Part shown: positions 1 through 7,687 of the stretch, piece after piece
Position numbering within the stretch: the stretch's first letter is position 1
Layout: every line of letters begins with the position of its first letter
Origin: a virus
Reading direction: 5' to 3' (one strand)
IMG/VR virus record: IMGVR_UViG_3300030294_000163
Location: 1-23,288 of that record
Length of the DNA stretch: 23,288 bases
Translations under genes and position numbers: made by a program
Notes under the pieces: generated by a model
What the model was told of the DNA's origin: nothing
Database searches by the model: none
What the model saw: the letters and a program-made list of their open reading frames with translations, nothing else

Positions 1-536
1 AACAATTAGGATTAAAGTATATTTACGAAAAAAATGATGAACTTGATTGGTACTGTATGGTTGGCTGTGATACTATTCTATATAAAAATAATATAATAGA
101 AGAGCTATATAAATTTAATAGAGACGATGATTTATTTTTAGGACAATCAAACAATCACTTAGTAGTCAACAGCACAAAAATATTGGCTGTAGCAGGTGGA
201 GGTGGCTTTTTTATTAGTAATTCATTAATGAGAAAAATATATCCGAAAATTTCAGAATTTAATGATACTTGGAAATTTTTATCTGATTCTAATAAATTAC
301 CAGTACCATATGCAATAGCAGATATAGCAATAGCTTATATGATCAAGATATATTTTAATATAGACTTAATTCATATATCAGGTATGTTCTCTCAGAATCC
401 AAGCAAATATGTAAAAAGTAACAATTATTGTTTCTTGAATGATAATGATATAAATAGATTAAATTCTCCATTGTCTTATCATTATATTAAACCAATTGAA
501 ATGAATGATATATATAATAAATACAAAAAAACATAA
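1..536 (+). CDS. Fringe-like (GT31-type) glycosyltransferase, C-terminal part
   Basis: The gene is cut by the left edge; its frame is open from base 3, so the first in-window ATG (base 57) is internal. Visible are DWYCMVGCDT, then a DDD triplet (FNRDDDLFLG), then a glycine-rich AVAGGGGFFIS, and a late segment with a conserved-looking VPYAIADIAIAY. A D-rich metal site followed by a GG(A/G)GxxxS turn is the usual order in Fringe and beta-1,3-galactosyltransferase (GT31) domains, which transfer a sugar from a nucleotide-sugar. It is followed after 3 bases by the next glycosyltransferase-like gene in the same orientation. There is no signal peptide to judge, since the N-terminus is missing. The sugar and acceptor are unknown. 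Another GT-A family is possible. Confidence 0.6.
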   Translation, partial: QLGLKYIYEKNDELDWYCMVGCDTILYKNNIIEELYKFNRDDDLFLGQSNNHLVVNSTKILAVAGGGGFFISNSLMRKIYPKISEFNDTWKFLSDSNKLPVPYAIADIAIAYMIKIYFNIDLIHISGMFSQNPSKYVKSNNYCFLNDNDINRLNSPLSYHYIKPIEMNDIYNKYKKT

Positions 537-539
537 AAA

Positions 540-1571
540 ATGAATTTTTTTAATTTAGATCTACATATATCAGTTATAGCAGATATTAAACAAATATTTA
601 ATGATTTAGGTCATGAAATAAATATAAATTATTTATCAAATCATGCTTGGGTATTTAATAAATTACCAAATAACAATTACATAGTCAATCAATCAAATTG
701 GAAAAATATTACGCCAGAAATATGTGATAATTTTTATATAAATCATAGGAAAGAATTAGAAAAATATGATGGGTTTATTGTTACTCATATTCCTATGATT
801 TCTCTATTATATGAGAAATTCAATAAGCCAATAATTTTTGTAGCCAGTACTAGATATGAATATCCTTTCACAAATGATGAAACAAGATGGAAATGGTTTA
901 ATAATTATATAAACAATAATAATAACATAATTACTATATCTAATAATTTATATGACAAATGGTATTGTGAGAGATTTTTAAATAAGAAATTTGAATATAT
1001 TCCTAGTCTTTGTGAATATACGAATTCGAAGTACATTGAAAATAAAAATAAATCAATTTTATATTCTAGATCAATAAAAATTAAAAATGAGAATATAATA
1101 GATAAAGAAAATATGGGCAAATATGATTGGAGTGACTTATCAAATCATAAAAGTATAATTCACATTCCATACAATGTTTCCACTATGTCTATATTTGAGC
1201 AATATAATTCAAATATTCCACTATTATTTCCAGATAAAAAACTATTAACAGAATTATACAAAAATAAATCATGTTTTAGTGAAATATCATATACTCAAAT
1301 ATTATCAAATTCAAAAAATAACACATTAAATATTAAAAATATAGATCCAAATAATATTAATGATCCAAATTTATTAAACAAATTAATAGAATATTCAGAT
1401 TTTTACAATGATGATATGAATCAAATAAATTATTTTTCTTCTTTTGATGATTTGAATTATAAACTGATTCAATTAAATTTTAATGAGATATCAGAAAAAA
1501 TGAAAGAACACAATAAAGAAAAAAAAGATAGAGTATACAAAGAATGGAAAAATATTTTAAATAAATTATAA
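540..1571 (+). CDS. Probable GT-B-type glycosyltransferase
   Basis: A 343-residue protein. The N-terminus (NLDLHISVIADIKQIF then LGHEI, and SNHAWVF near residues 34-40) looks like the N-terminal Rossmann half of GT-B glycosyltransferases, where a loop after the first strand carries His. The second half holds a strand-rich stretch HKSIIHIPYNVSTMSIFEQY followed by NIPLLFPDK, which resembles the donor-binding region of GT-B enzymes (an acidic or polar residue close to a G/S-x-F-E turn). The C-terminus is helical and charged. It begins three bases after the preceding stop and lies between other glycosyltransferase-type genes, which supports a shared glycan pathway. No DxD motif was identified. 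The family call rests on motif shape and context, not on a search. Confidence 0.5.
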   Translation: MNFFNLDLHISVIADIKQIFNDLGHEININYLSNHAWVFNKLPNNNYIVNQSNWKNITPEICDNFYINHRKELEKYDGFIVTHIPMISLLYEKFNKPIIFVASTRYEYPFTNDETRWKWFNNYINNNNNIITISNNLYDKWYCERFLNKKFEYIPSLCEYTNSKYIENKNKSILYSRSIKIKNENIIDKENMGKYDWSDLSNHKSIIHIPYNVSTMSIFEQYNSNIPLLFPDKKLLTELYKNKSCFSEISYTQILSNSKNNTLNIKNIDPNNINDPNLLNKLIEYSDFYNDDMNQINYFSSFDDLNYKLIQLNFNEISEKMKEHNKEKKDRVYKEWKNILNKL

Positions 1572-1581
1572 AAAATAAATT

Positions 1582-2208
1582 ATGACCAGAAAAATAGTAA
1601 TCGCACATTATAAAGAAAACTTAGATTGGTGTTTAAATATTAAGGATAAATACGATATAAAAATATATTCAAAAACAAACAATAATTATAATTTTTTAGA
1701 TAATAATAAAGGAAATGAAGTTCCAATGTATTTAAAATACATTATAGATAATTATAATGATTTACCAGACAGAACTATGTTTCTTCATGGTCATAATAAT
1801 TCATGGCATCAAGATTATGAATCAAAATATATAATAGAGAACATAAATTGGGGCACCAGAGATTTTTTTTCTGTTAATAAACGTTCTTTATATCAAGAAA
1901 TAAGCAAAAAATATACACTAAATGAAAATAAAAATGCATTTGATGATTGGATTAGGAAAAATTGGAATATATTTCAAGATAAATTGATATTTCCAGAAGA
2001 TGGATTATTTTTTTATACTGGAGCACAATTTGTAGTCTCAAAAAAATTAATATTACAATATGATATAATTTTTTGGAAAAAATTGTTTGATTGGGTGACA
2101 AGCACAAACATTAATAACGCAATAACATCAAGGATATTTGAATATACTTGGCATTATATTTTTACTAAAAATAGAATAGAAGAAAAAATATCAAAAATAT
2201 TAAAATGA
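1582..2208 (+). CDS. DUF3431 family protein, glycosyltransferase-like
   Basis: A 208-residue protein with the DUF3431 layout: IVIAHYKENLDW at the N-terminus, NEVPMYLKYIIDNYNDLP at about residues 48-65, then the strong TMFLHGHNNSWH block (residues 68-80). Later segments are FFYTGAQFVVSKKLI (about 146-160), like the G-AQF-V found near the end of many sugar-transfer domains, and a conserved-looking W-E-Y-TWHYIF close to the C-terminus. DUF3431 proteins occur in fungi, bacteria and large viruses and are often next to glycosyltransferases. No reaction has been demonstrated that I can name. Its stop overlaps the start of the next gene by four bases (ATGA), so the two are probably translationally coupled. 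Confidence 0.6.
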   Translation: MTRKIVIAHYKENLDWCLNIKDKYDIKIYSKTNNNYNFLDNNKGNEVPMYLKYIIDNYNDLPDRTMFLHGHNNSWHQDYESKYIIENINWGTRDFFSVNKRSLYQEISKKYTLNENKNAFDDWIRKNWNIFQDKLIFPEDGLFFYTGAQFVVSKKLILQYDIIFWKKLFDWVTSTNINNAITSRIFEYTWHYIFTKNRIEEKISKILK

Positions 2209-2762
2209 AAATAAATATAATAACACCTTGCAGTAGGCCAGAGAATTTAATGACAATATCAAAAAGCATAAATATACCAAAAGAAAATTATAGATGGATA
2301 GTAGTTTTTGATAGAGATGAATTACCAAATAACGAATTAATCCCAAGTAATTGTGAGGTTTATCTTCATAAAAATTCAAAAAGTAAAGTAGGACACGCTC
2401 AAAGAAATTTTGCATTAGATATAATAAAAGAAAATTATGTATATTTCAATGATGATGATACAATAATTCATCCTGATTTTTGGGAAAATGTGAAAGATTC
2501 AACTGAGGATTTTATATATTTCATTCAGGATAGAAAGGACGGTACTATTAGAATTTATAGTAATACAGTACAAGTTGGCAATATAGATAGTCATAATTTT
2601 CTATTGAAATATGATATAATAGGGGACACAAGATGGATCATAAATAAATATGAGGCTGATGGTATATTTGCAAATGAATGTTTCAATAAATCAAAAACCA
2701 ATAAGAGAATAAATAAAGTATTATCTACATATAATTACCTAAATGATGAACATCAAAAATAA
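2205..2762 (+). CDS. GT-A glycosyltransferase (family 2-like)
   Basis: A 185-residue protein with a short GT-A fold. IITPCSRPENL at residues 5-15 is the nucleotide-binding start, RWIVVFD at about 30-36 the second strand, GHAQRNFALD at about 63-72 the helix that precedes the metal site, and YVYFNDDDTIIHPDFW at about 78-93 carries the DDD metal-binding triplet. It lacks the C-terminal extension of long GT2 enzymes. It overlaps the preceding DUF3431 gene by 4 bases and is the last gene of the plus-strand glycosyltransferase run; a palindromic terminator begins at its stop codon. It likely transfers a sugar to a phage or host acceptor, but the substrate cannot be read from sequence. Confidence 0.7.
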   Translation: MKINIITPCSRPENLMTISKSINIPKENYRWIVVFDRDELPNNELIPSNCEVYLHKNSKSKVGHAQRNFALDIIKENYVYFNDDDTIIHPDFWENVKDSTEDFIYFIQDRKDGTIRIYSNTVQVGNIDSHNFLLKYDIIGDTRWIINKYEADGIFANECFNKSKTNKRINKVLSTYNYLNDEHQK

Positions 2763-2792
2763 ATAATGACATCTAATTAGATGTCATTATTT
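2761..2792. terminator. 32-bp perfect palindrome, two-way terminator
   Basis: A perfect inverted repeat centred on 2776/2777. The core arm is GACATCTAA, extended by A/T pairs to 16 bp each side. It is followed by T residues on the plus strand and preceded by A residues, so it can act for both strands. It sits exactly where the plus-strand glycosyltransferase run and the minus-strand small-gene operon converge; the stop codons of both flanking genes lie within it. Confidence 0.8.
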
Positions 2793-3067
2793 TTTAATAT
2801 GTTTTCTTGTTGTTCTTCTAATTCCATAATTTTAAATGAAACTTCATTATATTTCTCAACTACTTCTGGTTTAAACCAAATTGCATTTCTAGTAATAGAT
2901 TCTTTGTTATCAATATCTATTAATCTAAAAATACCTTTTTCTTTCACATAAGGAAATAATCCTTTGCTCTTATTTATGTGATATGTAGATGACATATTTC
3001 CACTACCAATAACATCACTAAAGTTAACAGATTTATATTCAGTTTCGTATATTTTTAAATGATTCAT
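2777..3067 (-). CDS. Small tagged protein (MNHLKIYE type), unknown function
   Basis: A 96-residue protein not matched to a known family. It opens with MNHLKIYETEYKS, a variant of the MKxLKxxE tag seen on several genes of this operon, and its I-Y-E fits the (I/L)-x-E pattern that T4-type prohead proteases cut. The body has a central segment rich in charged and aromatic residues (KGLFPYVKEKGIFRLID) and a C-terminal acidic helix (KIMELEEQQENILK). It is the last gene of the minus-strand operon; its stop lies inside the palindromic terminator. The function is unknown, and the tag meaning is an inference discussed under findings. Confidence 0.7.
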   Translation of the reverse strand: MNHLKIYETEYKSVNFSDVIGSGNMSSTYHINKSKGLFPYVKEKGIFRLIDIDNKESITRNAIWFKPEVVEKYNEVSFKIMELEEQQENILKNNDI

Positions 3068-3073
3068 TTAATA

Positions 3074-3270
3074 TTAATTGTTTTTATATTTTTCATTGAC
3101 AAATTTATCAAAATCACAAATCAATGACTCATGTTTACGTTTCTTGACACGCTTAGGAAGTCCTTTATGTTTTGTTGAGGCAAAATCATTCGCATCTTTA
3201 TTACTGATGTGTTTTGCTATTTTTTTAATTGTAGGCGACACATCTGTTAATTCTCCTTTTTGATAGGCAT
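3074..3270 (-). CDS. Small basic conserved-type protein, broken by a homopolymer frameshift
   Basis: Reading from ATG at 3270, the frame gives MPIKK and then stops because the A-run (T-run 3257-3261 on the plus strand) has five bases. With six, the reading continues as MPIKKGELTDVSPTIKKIA, through DFASTKHKGLPKRVKKRKHE and on to ...VNEKYKNN, about 65 residues, with no other interruption. The downstream frame has no usable start of its own, which argues for one gene. The body is very basic (KRVKKRKH), so nucleic-acid binding is possible. It lies 6 bases upstream of the last operon gene. The plus-strand ORF in the same place is a shadow. Either the assembly lacks one base or slippage restores the frame. 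Confidence 0.65.
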
Positions 3271-3300
3271 GAACTATTATTAAGTAATTAAAATATTTAA

Positions 3301-3702
3301 TTATCTCATTGAGCTTAGTTTAGATAATCCATAAAAAATATCAGATATTCTAACTTTTAAAACAGAAAGTGTTTGTGAACTATAAACAGCAGATGATGAA
3401 GGTCTTTGTAAAAGTGCGGTTAACCATATTGTATCACCACGCTTAACTTGTTTTAAACTTAAATCAGTATTAAGAACTGGTCCGCCAGCAACCTCATCCA
3501 ATTTTTTAATTTCATCTTTATCAGTAATCAATCCAGTAATTTGAACTATATTAACAGGTCCTGTTACTTTTTCATATTCACCATTATCTAATTTAGATAT
3601 AGCAATAATATCATCAGACAAAGTATCATATTCTTTTTCTTTATCAAAGGTTTTTAATTTTTTAGATTTGAAATCATCAAATTTTGTTGTTATATCTGGC
3701 AT
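3301..3702 (-). CDS. Hypothetical protein of the small-gene operon
   Basis: A 133-residue soluble protein, not recognised. The N-terminus (MPDITTKFDDFKSKK) is loosely like the operon's MITKF tag but too different to count. The middle is strand-rich (GPVNIVQITGLIT, GDTIWLTALLQR) and suggests a beta fold; GDTIWLTA is a typical beta-hairpin. The C-terminus ends in a hydrophobic helix (ISDIFYGLSKLSS). No signal peptide or membrane segment is visible. It lies 30 bases upstream of the frameshifted basic gene and 14 bases downstream of the 84-residue gene, all on the minus strand and presumably cotranscribed. Confidence 0.7.
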   Translation of the reverse strand: MPDITTKFDDFKSKKLKTFDKEKEYDTLSDDIIAISKLDNGEYEKVTGPVNIVQITGLITDKDEIKKLDEVAGGPVLNTDLSLKQVKRGDTIWLTALLQRPSSSAVYSSQTLSVLKVRISDIFYGLSKLSSMR

Positions 3703-3716
3703 AATTATCTTATTTT

Positions 3717-3971
3717 TTATATTGCACTGTACGTGTTTTGATATTCAATCAGAAATTCTAATATTTCATCTAAATTTTCATTCACACGATTTATATCTCC
3801 AACATATCCATAATTACCTGAATCTTTAGATTGCTCATTTGACATATTATTTAATGCTGATTTAATAATTTCTAATTTACTAATAGCAGAACTATATCCA
3901 AACATAAATTTTTTATCTACTTCAGCATTTTCTTTTATTAAATCTTCTTCTATGTGTGTAAATTTTTTCAT
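3717..3971 (-). CDS. Small helical hypothetical protein
   Basis: An 84-residue protein predicted to be mostly helical: an N-terminal charged segment (MKKFTHIEEDLIKENAEV), a central helix (SAISKLEIIKSALNNM), a polar glycine-containing loop, and a C-terminal amphipathic helix (NENLDEILEFLIEYQNTY). It has no recognised family. Its start overlaps the stop of the acidic gene upstream by four bases (ATGA), so the two are probably translated together and may interact. The opening MKKFTHIEE has hydrophobic-x-E spacing like the tags of its neighbours, but the match is weak. Confidence 0.65.
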   Translation of the reverse strand: MKKFTHIEEDLIKENAEVDKKFMFGYSSAISKLEIIKSALNNMSNEQSKDSGNYGYVGDINRVNENLDEILEFLIEYQNTYSAI

Positions 3972-4297
3972 TCTTCTTCAAATTTTTTTATTAAAGTTGG
4001 ATCTTCATCAGCTTTCAAACCTGTAATATCACCTTCTGCTGCTAATTCATCATCTTCTACATCTTCTAAATTTGTTTCATCTTCAACTACACCAAGTTCA
4101 GAGTCTTCAACTTTAACAAATGTATAATCTGATAATTCGTCAAGTATATCTTCTTCAGTAACTTCTTCATCAGTGAAGTTATTAACTATATTATGAATAT
4201 CATGCAATGTTAATACATATACTCCTTCTTCAGTTGCATCAACTTCAATAGTTGATTCATTAAGTTCGTAATTTGTGAAATTTATTATTTTTTCCAT
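3968..4297 (-). CDS. Highly acidic hypothetical protein
   Basis: A 109-residue, strongly acidic protein: the second half is dominated by Glu and Asp (DETNLEDVEDDELAAEGD). The N-terminus MEKIINFTNYELNE has an L-x-E after a short mixed hydrophobic/basic leader, which resembles T4 capsid-targeting leaders more closely than most proteins here. A compact central part (GVYVLTLHDIHNIVNNFTDE) may fold. Acidic phage proteins of this size can be scaffold-type, internal or DNA-mimic proteins; nothing visible separates these options. It is coupled by an ATGA overlap to the downstream helical gene. Confidence 0.65.
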   Translation of the reverse strand: MEKIINFTNYELNESTIEVDATEEGVYVLTLHDIHNIVNNFTDEEVTEEDILDELSDYTFVKVEDSELGVVEDETNLEDVEDDELAAEGDITGLKADEDPTLIKKFEEE

Positions 4298-4312
4298 TTT
4301 TATTTTTATTTT

Positions 4313-4621
4313 TTATATGTTAAATTTTTTTGTGTCTTTGTATGTATCAGGATCATTTAAAAATAAAATAAAATCTGAATATTCATCTCCTGTAATTCTA
4401 TACCAAGTACCTTGAGATTTTGATGGTTGATAATCTACCTGTATTCTATTATTTCTTAATATTTTAAAATCTTGTATATAAATAATATCTTCATTTTTAA
4501 ATTTTAAAAAATCATATAGGCAATGTTTAATATAATCTCTCTCATCATCATTTTTCTTTAATCTATCATATGTCCAATCTCCAAATACATTAGAATTTTC
4601 ATACATTTTTAAATGTTTCAT
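4313..4621 (-). CDS. Tagged small protein (MKHLKMYE start, KKFNI end)
   Basis: A 102-residue protein bearing both end signatures of the local family: MKHLKMYENSN at the start and DTKKFNI at the stop. The body between (WTYDRLKKNDDERDY, then strand-like IIYIQDFKILRNNRIQVDY) is unlike the other members, so the ends are conserved while the middle is not. Its ATG overlaps the stop of the upstream 141-residue gene by four bases. No catalytic motif was seen. Confidence 0.7.
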   Translation of the reverse strand: MKHLKMYENSNVFGDWTYDRLKKNDDERDYIKHCLYDFLKFKNEDIIYIQDFKILRNNRIQVDYQPSKSQGTWYRITGDEYSDFILFLNDPDTYKDTKKFNI

Positions 4622-5043
4622 CTTAATTTTAATTTTTCTAATAAATATTCTTTATATTTTTCTATAATTTTATCAACTAAATAATCCTCATTAAATTTAC
4701 TATTATCAATATCATAAATTTTTTTTTCATTTATTTTAATGTTAATATTATTTTCATTGTTATTCTTATATGTAGATAAATTACTTATTATTTTATCTCC
4801 ATTAGATAATCTTAGACTTAAATATGTTTTATATATTAAATTATTATTTTTGAAATTATCTTTTTTGAAATATCCAACAATTTCAGTTAATCTTATTGGT
4901 TTAGGACTATTTTTTCTTCTATATGATATAATAGAAAGTTCATGAGTTATCTTATCAATAAATTCTTTATTTTCATTTTCTACGTCAATTTTTATATCAG
5001 TTAAATCTATTTTTTCATATAATTTTTCAAATTTTGTTATCAT
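4618..5043 (-). CDS. Tagged small protein (MITKFEKLYE start)
   Basis: A 141-residue protein starting MITKFEKLYEKIDL; L-Y-E fits an (I/L)-x-E site. The body is rich in Lys, Asn and Ile with alternating strands (YKTYLSLRLSNGDKIISNLS) and ends with a long charged helix (DYLVDKIIEKYKEYLLEKLK). It lacks the KYNI tail. It overlaps the next gene by four bases and is separated from the preceding one by three, consistent with a tightly coupled operon. No family was recognised. Confidence 0.7.
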   Translation of the reverse strand: MITKFEKLYEKIDLTDIKIDVENENKEFIDKITHELSIISYRRKNSPKPIRLTEIVGYFKKDNFKNNNLIYKTYLSLRLSNGDKIISNLSTYKNNNENNINIKINEKKIYDIDNSKFNEDYLVDKIIEKYKEYLLEKLKLR

Positions 5044-5046
5044 TTT

Positions 5047-5346
5047 TTAAAGATTGTATTTTTTTGCTTTCTCTCTAATTTCATAATCATCAATTGAGTT
5101 ATCTGTTGTGAAAATTCCTCCAGCATAATGATATATAAAAATGCTATTGTGTTCTTCACGATTACTATCTAAAATTAAAATATTACAAAAATTGTTATTA
5201 TCATCTTTTAATCTCATACCAAGACTAGAATCATAAACTTTATATTTTTTACCTTTCGTAAACTTCCAATAAAAATTTCCATCAAATGGACTCACACATA
5301 ATAGATAATTTATTTTAGATTCATATTGTTTAAATTTTGTTATCAT
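5047..5346 (-). CDS. Tagged small protein (MITKFKQYE start, KKYNL end)
   Basis: A 99-residue protein with both signatures: MITKFKQYESK and the tail REKAKKYNL. The middle (FYWKFTKGKKYKVYD, GMRLKDDNNNF, NILILDSN) reads as a small beta barrel of SH3-like character, which is an inference from the strand and turn pattern. Its first 17 bases lie inside the 3' end of the HNH endonuclease gene, whose last codons (QYDNKI) are the tag region read in another frame. This fits an endonuclease gene that landed directly against the start of this gene. Confidence 0.7.
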   Translation of the reverse strand: MITKFKQYESKINYLLCVSPFDGNFYWKFTKGKKYKVYDSSLGMRLKDDNNNFCNILILDSNREEHNSIFIYHYAGGIFTTDNSIDDYEIREKAKKYNL

Positions 5347-6019
5347 ATTGTATAATATTAAATTCTGATTCTATTTTTTTATTTTTTGATGAATTATTTG
5401 AACGTGTTGTTATACACAAATTTTCGATTCTTGATATCTCAACTGTCGATATGTTATTATCAAATCCATATCTTATTGAATTTTTATGATCAATTGTCGG
5501 ATATTTTTTATCATTACTATCTAATTTAAAATTTTCTAAAATATATTCAGTTGAATAATAATCATAACCATTCCAATTACTCAGCAACTCTTTCTTATTT
5601 TTTAATGTTTCTCCGTAAACTGATAAATAATAATTGTAATAATCATCTCTATCTTCAACTTTTAACCATCTACCATTTTTTATATTTGTCTCAAGTGTCT
5701 TATCTGTTACATCTTTTGACATTGTTGGATAAGGCACTCCCAATTTTTCTAAATTTGTAATATCATTTTTTTCAAATTCACATTTATTGCAAGTATCAAA
5801 ATCAAATTTTTTACGTTGATTTAAATATTCTTGATATGTTATATTTTTAATTTCACCACATCTATCACAAATAACATTTACTCTAAATTTACTATTTTTA
5901 GATAATTCATTAGAATTTATTTCTATAATATCACCATATTTTACATCATATCCTAATGATATAAAATGATTAGTATTTTTAGTTACAATTTTTATTTTTA
6001 TTTTTTCTGTTATTAACAT
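5330..6019 (-). CDS. HNH homing endonuclease with N-terminal zinc-ribbon domain
   Basis: A 229-residue free-standing endonuclease. The N-terminal half holds a zinc-ribbon: CDRCG at about residues 50-54 and CNKC at about 77-80, preceded by FRVNV. Then comes an NLEKLGVPYPTMSKDV segment like the KYG repeats of other phage homing endonucleases. The C-terminal part carries the HNH core: PTIDHKNSIRYGFDNN, then IENLCITTRSNNSSKNKK, i.e. the D-H, the central N and the final N/K-rich strand of HNH nucleases. Such enzymes nick or cut DNA to spread their own gene. The N-terminal domain is closely similar to that of the Vsr-like endonuclease at 19204-20825, although the nuclease domains are unrelated. It is inserted in the tagged-protein operon and interrupts no recognisable gene. 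Confidence 0.8.
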   Translation of the reverse strand: MLITEKIKIKIVTKNTNHFISLGYDVKYGDIIEINSNELSKNSKFRVNVICDRCGEIKNITYQEYLNQRKKFDFDTCNKCEFEKNDITNLEKLGVPYPTMSKDVTDKTLETNIKNGRWLKVEDRDDYYNYYLSVYGETLKNKKELLSNWNGYDYYSTEYILENFKLDSNDKKYPTIDHKNSIRYGFDNNISTVEISRIENLCITTRSNNSSKNKKIESEFNIIQYDNKI

Positions 6020-6033
6020 TATTATATCTATTT

Positions 6034-6375
6034 TTAAGAATTCGGTAAAACGAAATCATTAGTAACTTGATTAGGGTTAGATGCAGGCGAATAATCTGTG
6101 CTACATGGCTGTTCCTGAGTCCAGGAAGGTCGATATGGCTCCTTTATAGAATCAGTTTTATTTATAACCATATTTTTATCGAATGGAATAGGCCTTTGAT
6201 AAGGAAATGGATTATTAGGAACATCAAATGAAAACTGTTGATGAATTCCATCTTCTGTTACAATTTTAACTGGAACGATTTCCCTTTTATCTGTTTTAGG
6301 TACTTTATACATAATCAAAACAGTATCTCCTAAATCGAATCCACTTTGCTCAAATATTTTAAATTTTGTTATCAT
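6034..6375 (-). CDS. Tagged small protein (MITKFKIFE start), proline-rich tail
   Basis: A 113-residue protein opening MITKFKIFEQSGFDLGD, the clearest form of the tag (I-F-E). The next part (GDTVLIMYKVP, EIVPVKIVTEDG) has the GD-x-V start and strand pattern of small SH3-like barrels. The C-terminal third is Pro/Asn/Ser rich (NPFPYQRPIPF, PYRPSWTQEQP, YSPASNPNQ) and probably extended and flexible. The KYNI tail is absent. It lies upstream of the HNH gene with a 14-base gap. Confidence 0.7.
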   Translation of the reverse strand: MITKFKIFEQSGFDLGDTVLIMYKVPKTDKREIVPVKIVTEDGIHQQFSFDVPNNPFPYQRPIPFDKNMVINKTDSIKEPYRPSWTQEQPCSTDYSPASNPNQVTNDFVLPNS

Positions 6376-6390
6376 TAAATTTTGTTGTTT

Positions 6391-6669
6391 TTATATGTTA
6401 AATTTATTAGTTGAAATTTTAATTGATTTCTCTGGCGTAATATTTTTTTTTATAATTTTTTTAAGAACATCTTGTGCATATGAATCATATTTTGCCCTAT
6501 CGTCATAATAAAATATATTCATATCTTCCACATTAATCTTTGCAATAAACTCACCATCTATATCATCAATACTTTCAAAGGCATTCAAATAGATAATATC
6601 ACCTTCTATAAAATCAATATTTATCTTTACCCAAATACTTTTTTTTTCAAAATATTTTAAATATTTCAT
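6391..6669 (-). CDS. Tagged small protein (MKYLKYFE start, NKFNI end)
   Basis: A 92-residue protein with the start MKYLKYFEKKS and the end ISTNKFNI. Between them is EGDIIYLNAFESIDDIDG, a GD-x-I-x-L barrel-like opening, followed by EFIAKINVEDMNIFYYDD and a C-terminal helix (AQDVLKKIIKKN). The start and tail match the plus-strand gene at 17272-17559 (MKYLKKFEKKN ... SDKYNI), so these two are probably paralogues even though they lie 11 kb apart and on opposite strands. Confidence 0.7.
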   Translation of the reverse strand: MKYLKYFEKKSIWVKINIDFIEGDIIYLNAFESIDDIDGEFIAKINVEDMNIFYYDDRAKYDSYAQDVLKKIIKKNITPEKSIKISTNKFNI

Positions 6670-6679
6670 ATTTCATATA

Positions 6680-7014
6680 TTATATATTATATTTTTTTGA
6701 ATCTTTCAAAGATTTCAATTCGTCTTTATTCTCAGACCAAAATTTAAGATGATATAAATGATATTCATGAATATATTCATAGTCAAAATAACCTAACCGT
6801 AATATTTCAGTTGGTACGTTATCAAATTTTACAACATAAACTATTTCTTTCCCTCCATGACTTCTTGGAGTCTCTATTATTTCTCCAACATTTTCATTCA
6901 AAAATTATAAATATTTATGTTATATTTTTCATATTTTTTAGATTCAATTATTACAAAATCACCTACTTTTGGCGCTACACTAATAGATTCAAACAATTTA
7001 AATTTTATTATCAT
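6680..7014 (-). CDS. Tagged small protein, broken by a homopolymer frameshift
   Basis: ATG at 7014 gives MIIKFKLFESISVAPKVGDF and continues IESKKYEKYNINIYNF to a TGA. With one more T in the run (A-run 6900-6904 on the plus strand, five bases) the frame continues without a break as LNENVGEIIETPRSHGGKE, then VYVVKFDNVPTEIL, and ends DSKKYNI. The rejoined protein of about 111 residues has both family signatures and a barrel-like body (KVGDFVIIE ... NENVGEIIE ... YVVKFDN). The ATG overlaps the preceding stop (ATGA). The 73-residue downstream frame alone would start at an internal Met and lack the tag, so a single gene is the better reading. Confidence 0.75.
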
Positions 7015-7685
7015 AAATTATATTTATCTGATTTATTTTTAATAGAATCATACATCTCTTGCTTTGTTGCTTTTTTTATTATTGCACGAAATTCCACAAA
7101 AATTGACATATCCTTTTTTATCATATCAATTTTACTATAAAAATTATCTTCACTCAACTCATTAAAAAACTCATAATTTTTACCAATTTCTGTGATGTTT
7201 TTACTTTTAAATATTTTTTCTAGCTCTTCACATTTTTCTAAACTTAATGGTATAGTATAGAACATTTTATTTTCATGTTTATCGTCACCTATTAAATATA
7301 AATATAAAACATATAAATCATCATCAATATCTATTACTTTAGGTAATTCATCTTTTGTGTAATTAAATTTTTCTTTTGGATCATATATAACATAATTATC
7401 TTCATTTAAAATTATTTTTGGAAAATTTTTTAAATTATCACTAAAGTGTTGCCTAATATAATATAAATTTTTAATTTCATCATCTTCAGATAAATCATCT
7501 ATATTTATACCTTCATCCTCTAAAAAATGTAAAATTGCATCTTCATCTATATCTATAGCTTCATCATCATCATCAGCATTTCTTATAAGTTCATCCTTAA
7601 AATATTCACACAATGTTGAATTTTTTATAATATCAATAATATTATCATTACTGATATTTTCGAATAATCTAAATTTTGTTATCAT
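7011..7685 (-). CDS. Tagged acidic protein (MITKFRLFE start, DKYNL end)
   Basis: The largest of the tagged proteins at 224 residues, with MITKFRLFENISND at the start and KNKSDKYNL at the stop. After the tag comes a strongly acidic region (NADDDDEAIDIDEDA; LSEDDE), then strands (NYVIYDPKEKF, DLYVLYLYLIGDD, MFYTIPLSLEKCEELEKIF), and a C-terminal mixed helix region (SIFVEFRAIIKKATKQE). No family was recognised. Its stop is coupled by four bases to the next, frameshifted gene, and it starts 2 bases after the stop of the first operon gene. Confidence 0.7.
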   Translation of the reverse strand: MITKFRLFENISNDNIIDIIKNSTLCEYFKDELIRNADDDDEAIDIDEDAILHFLEDEGINIDDLSEDDEIKNLYYIRQHFSDNLKNFPKIILNEDNYVIYDPKEKFNYTKDELPKVIDIDDDLYVLYLYLIGDDKHENKMFYTIPLSLEKCEELEKIFKSKNITEIGKNYEFFNELSEDNFYSKIDMIKKDMSIFVEFRAIIKKATKQEMYDSIKNKSDKYNL

Positions 7686-7687
7686 AA

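Noticed and set aside
3078-3263. Plus-strand 61-residue ORF
   Set aside because: It lies opposite the frameshifted basic gene at 3074-3270, whose rejoined protein is far more gene-like and fits the operon direction.
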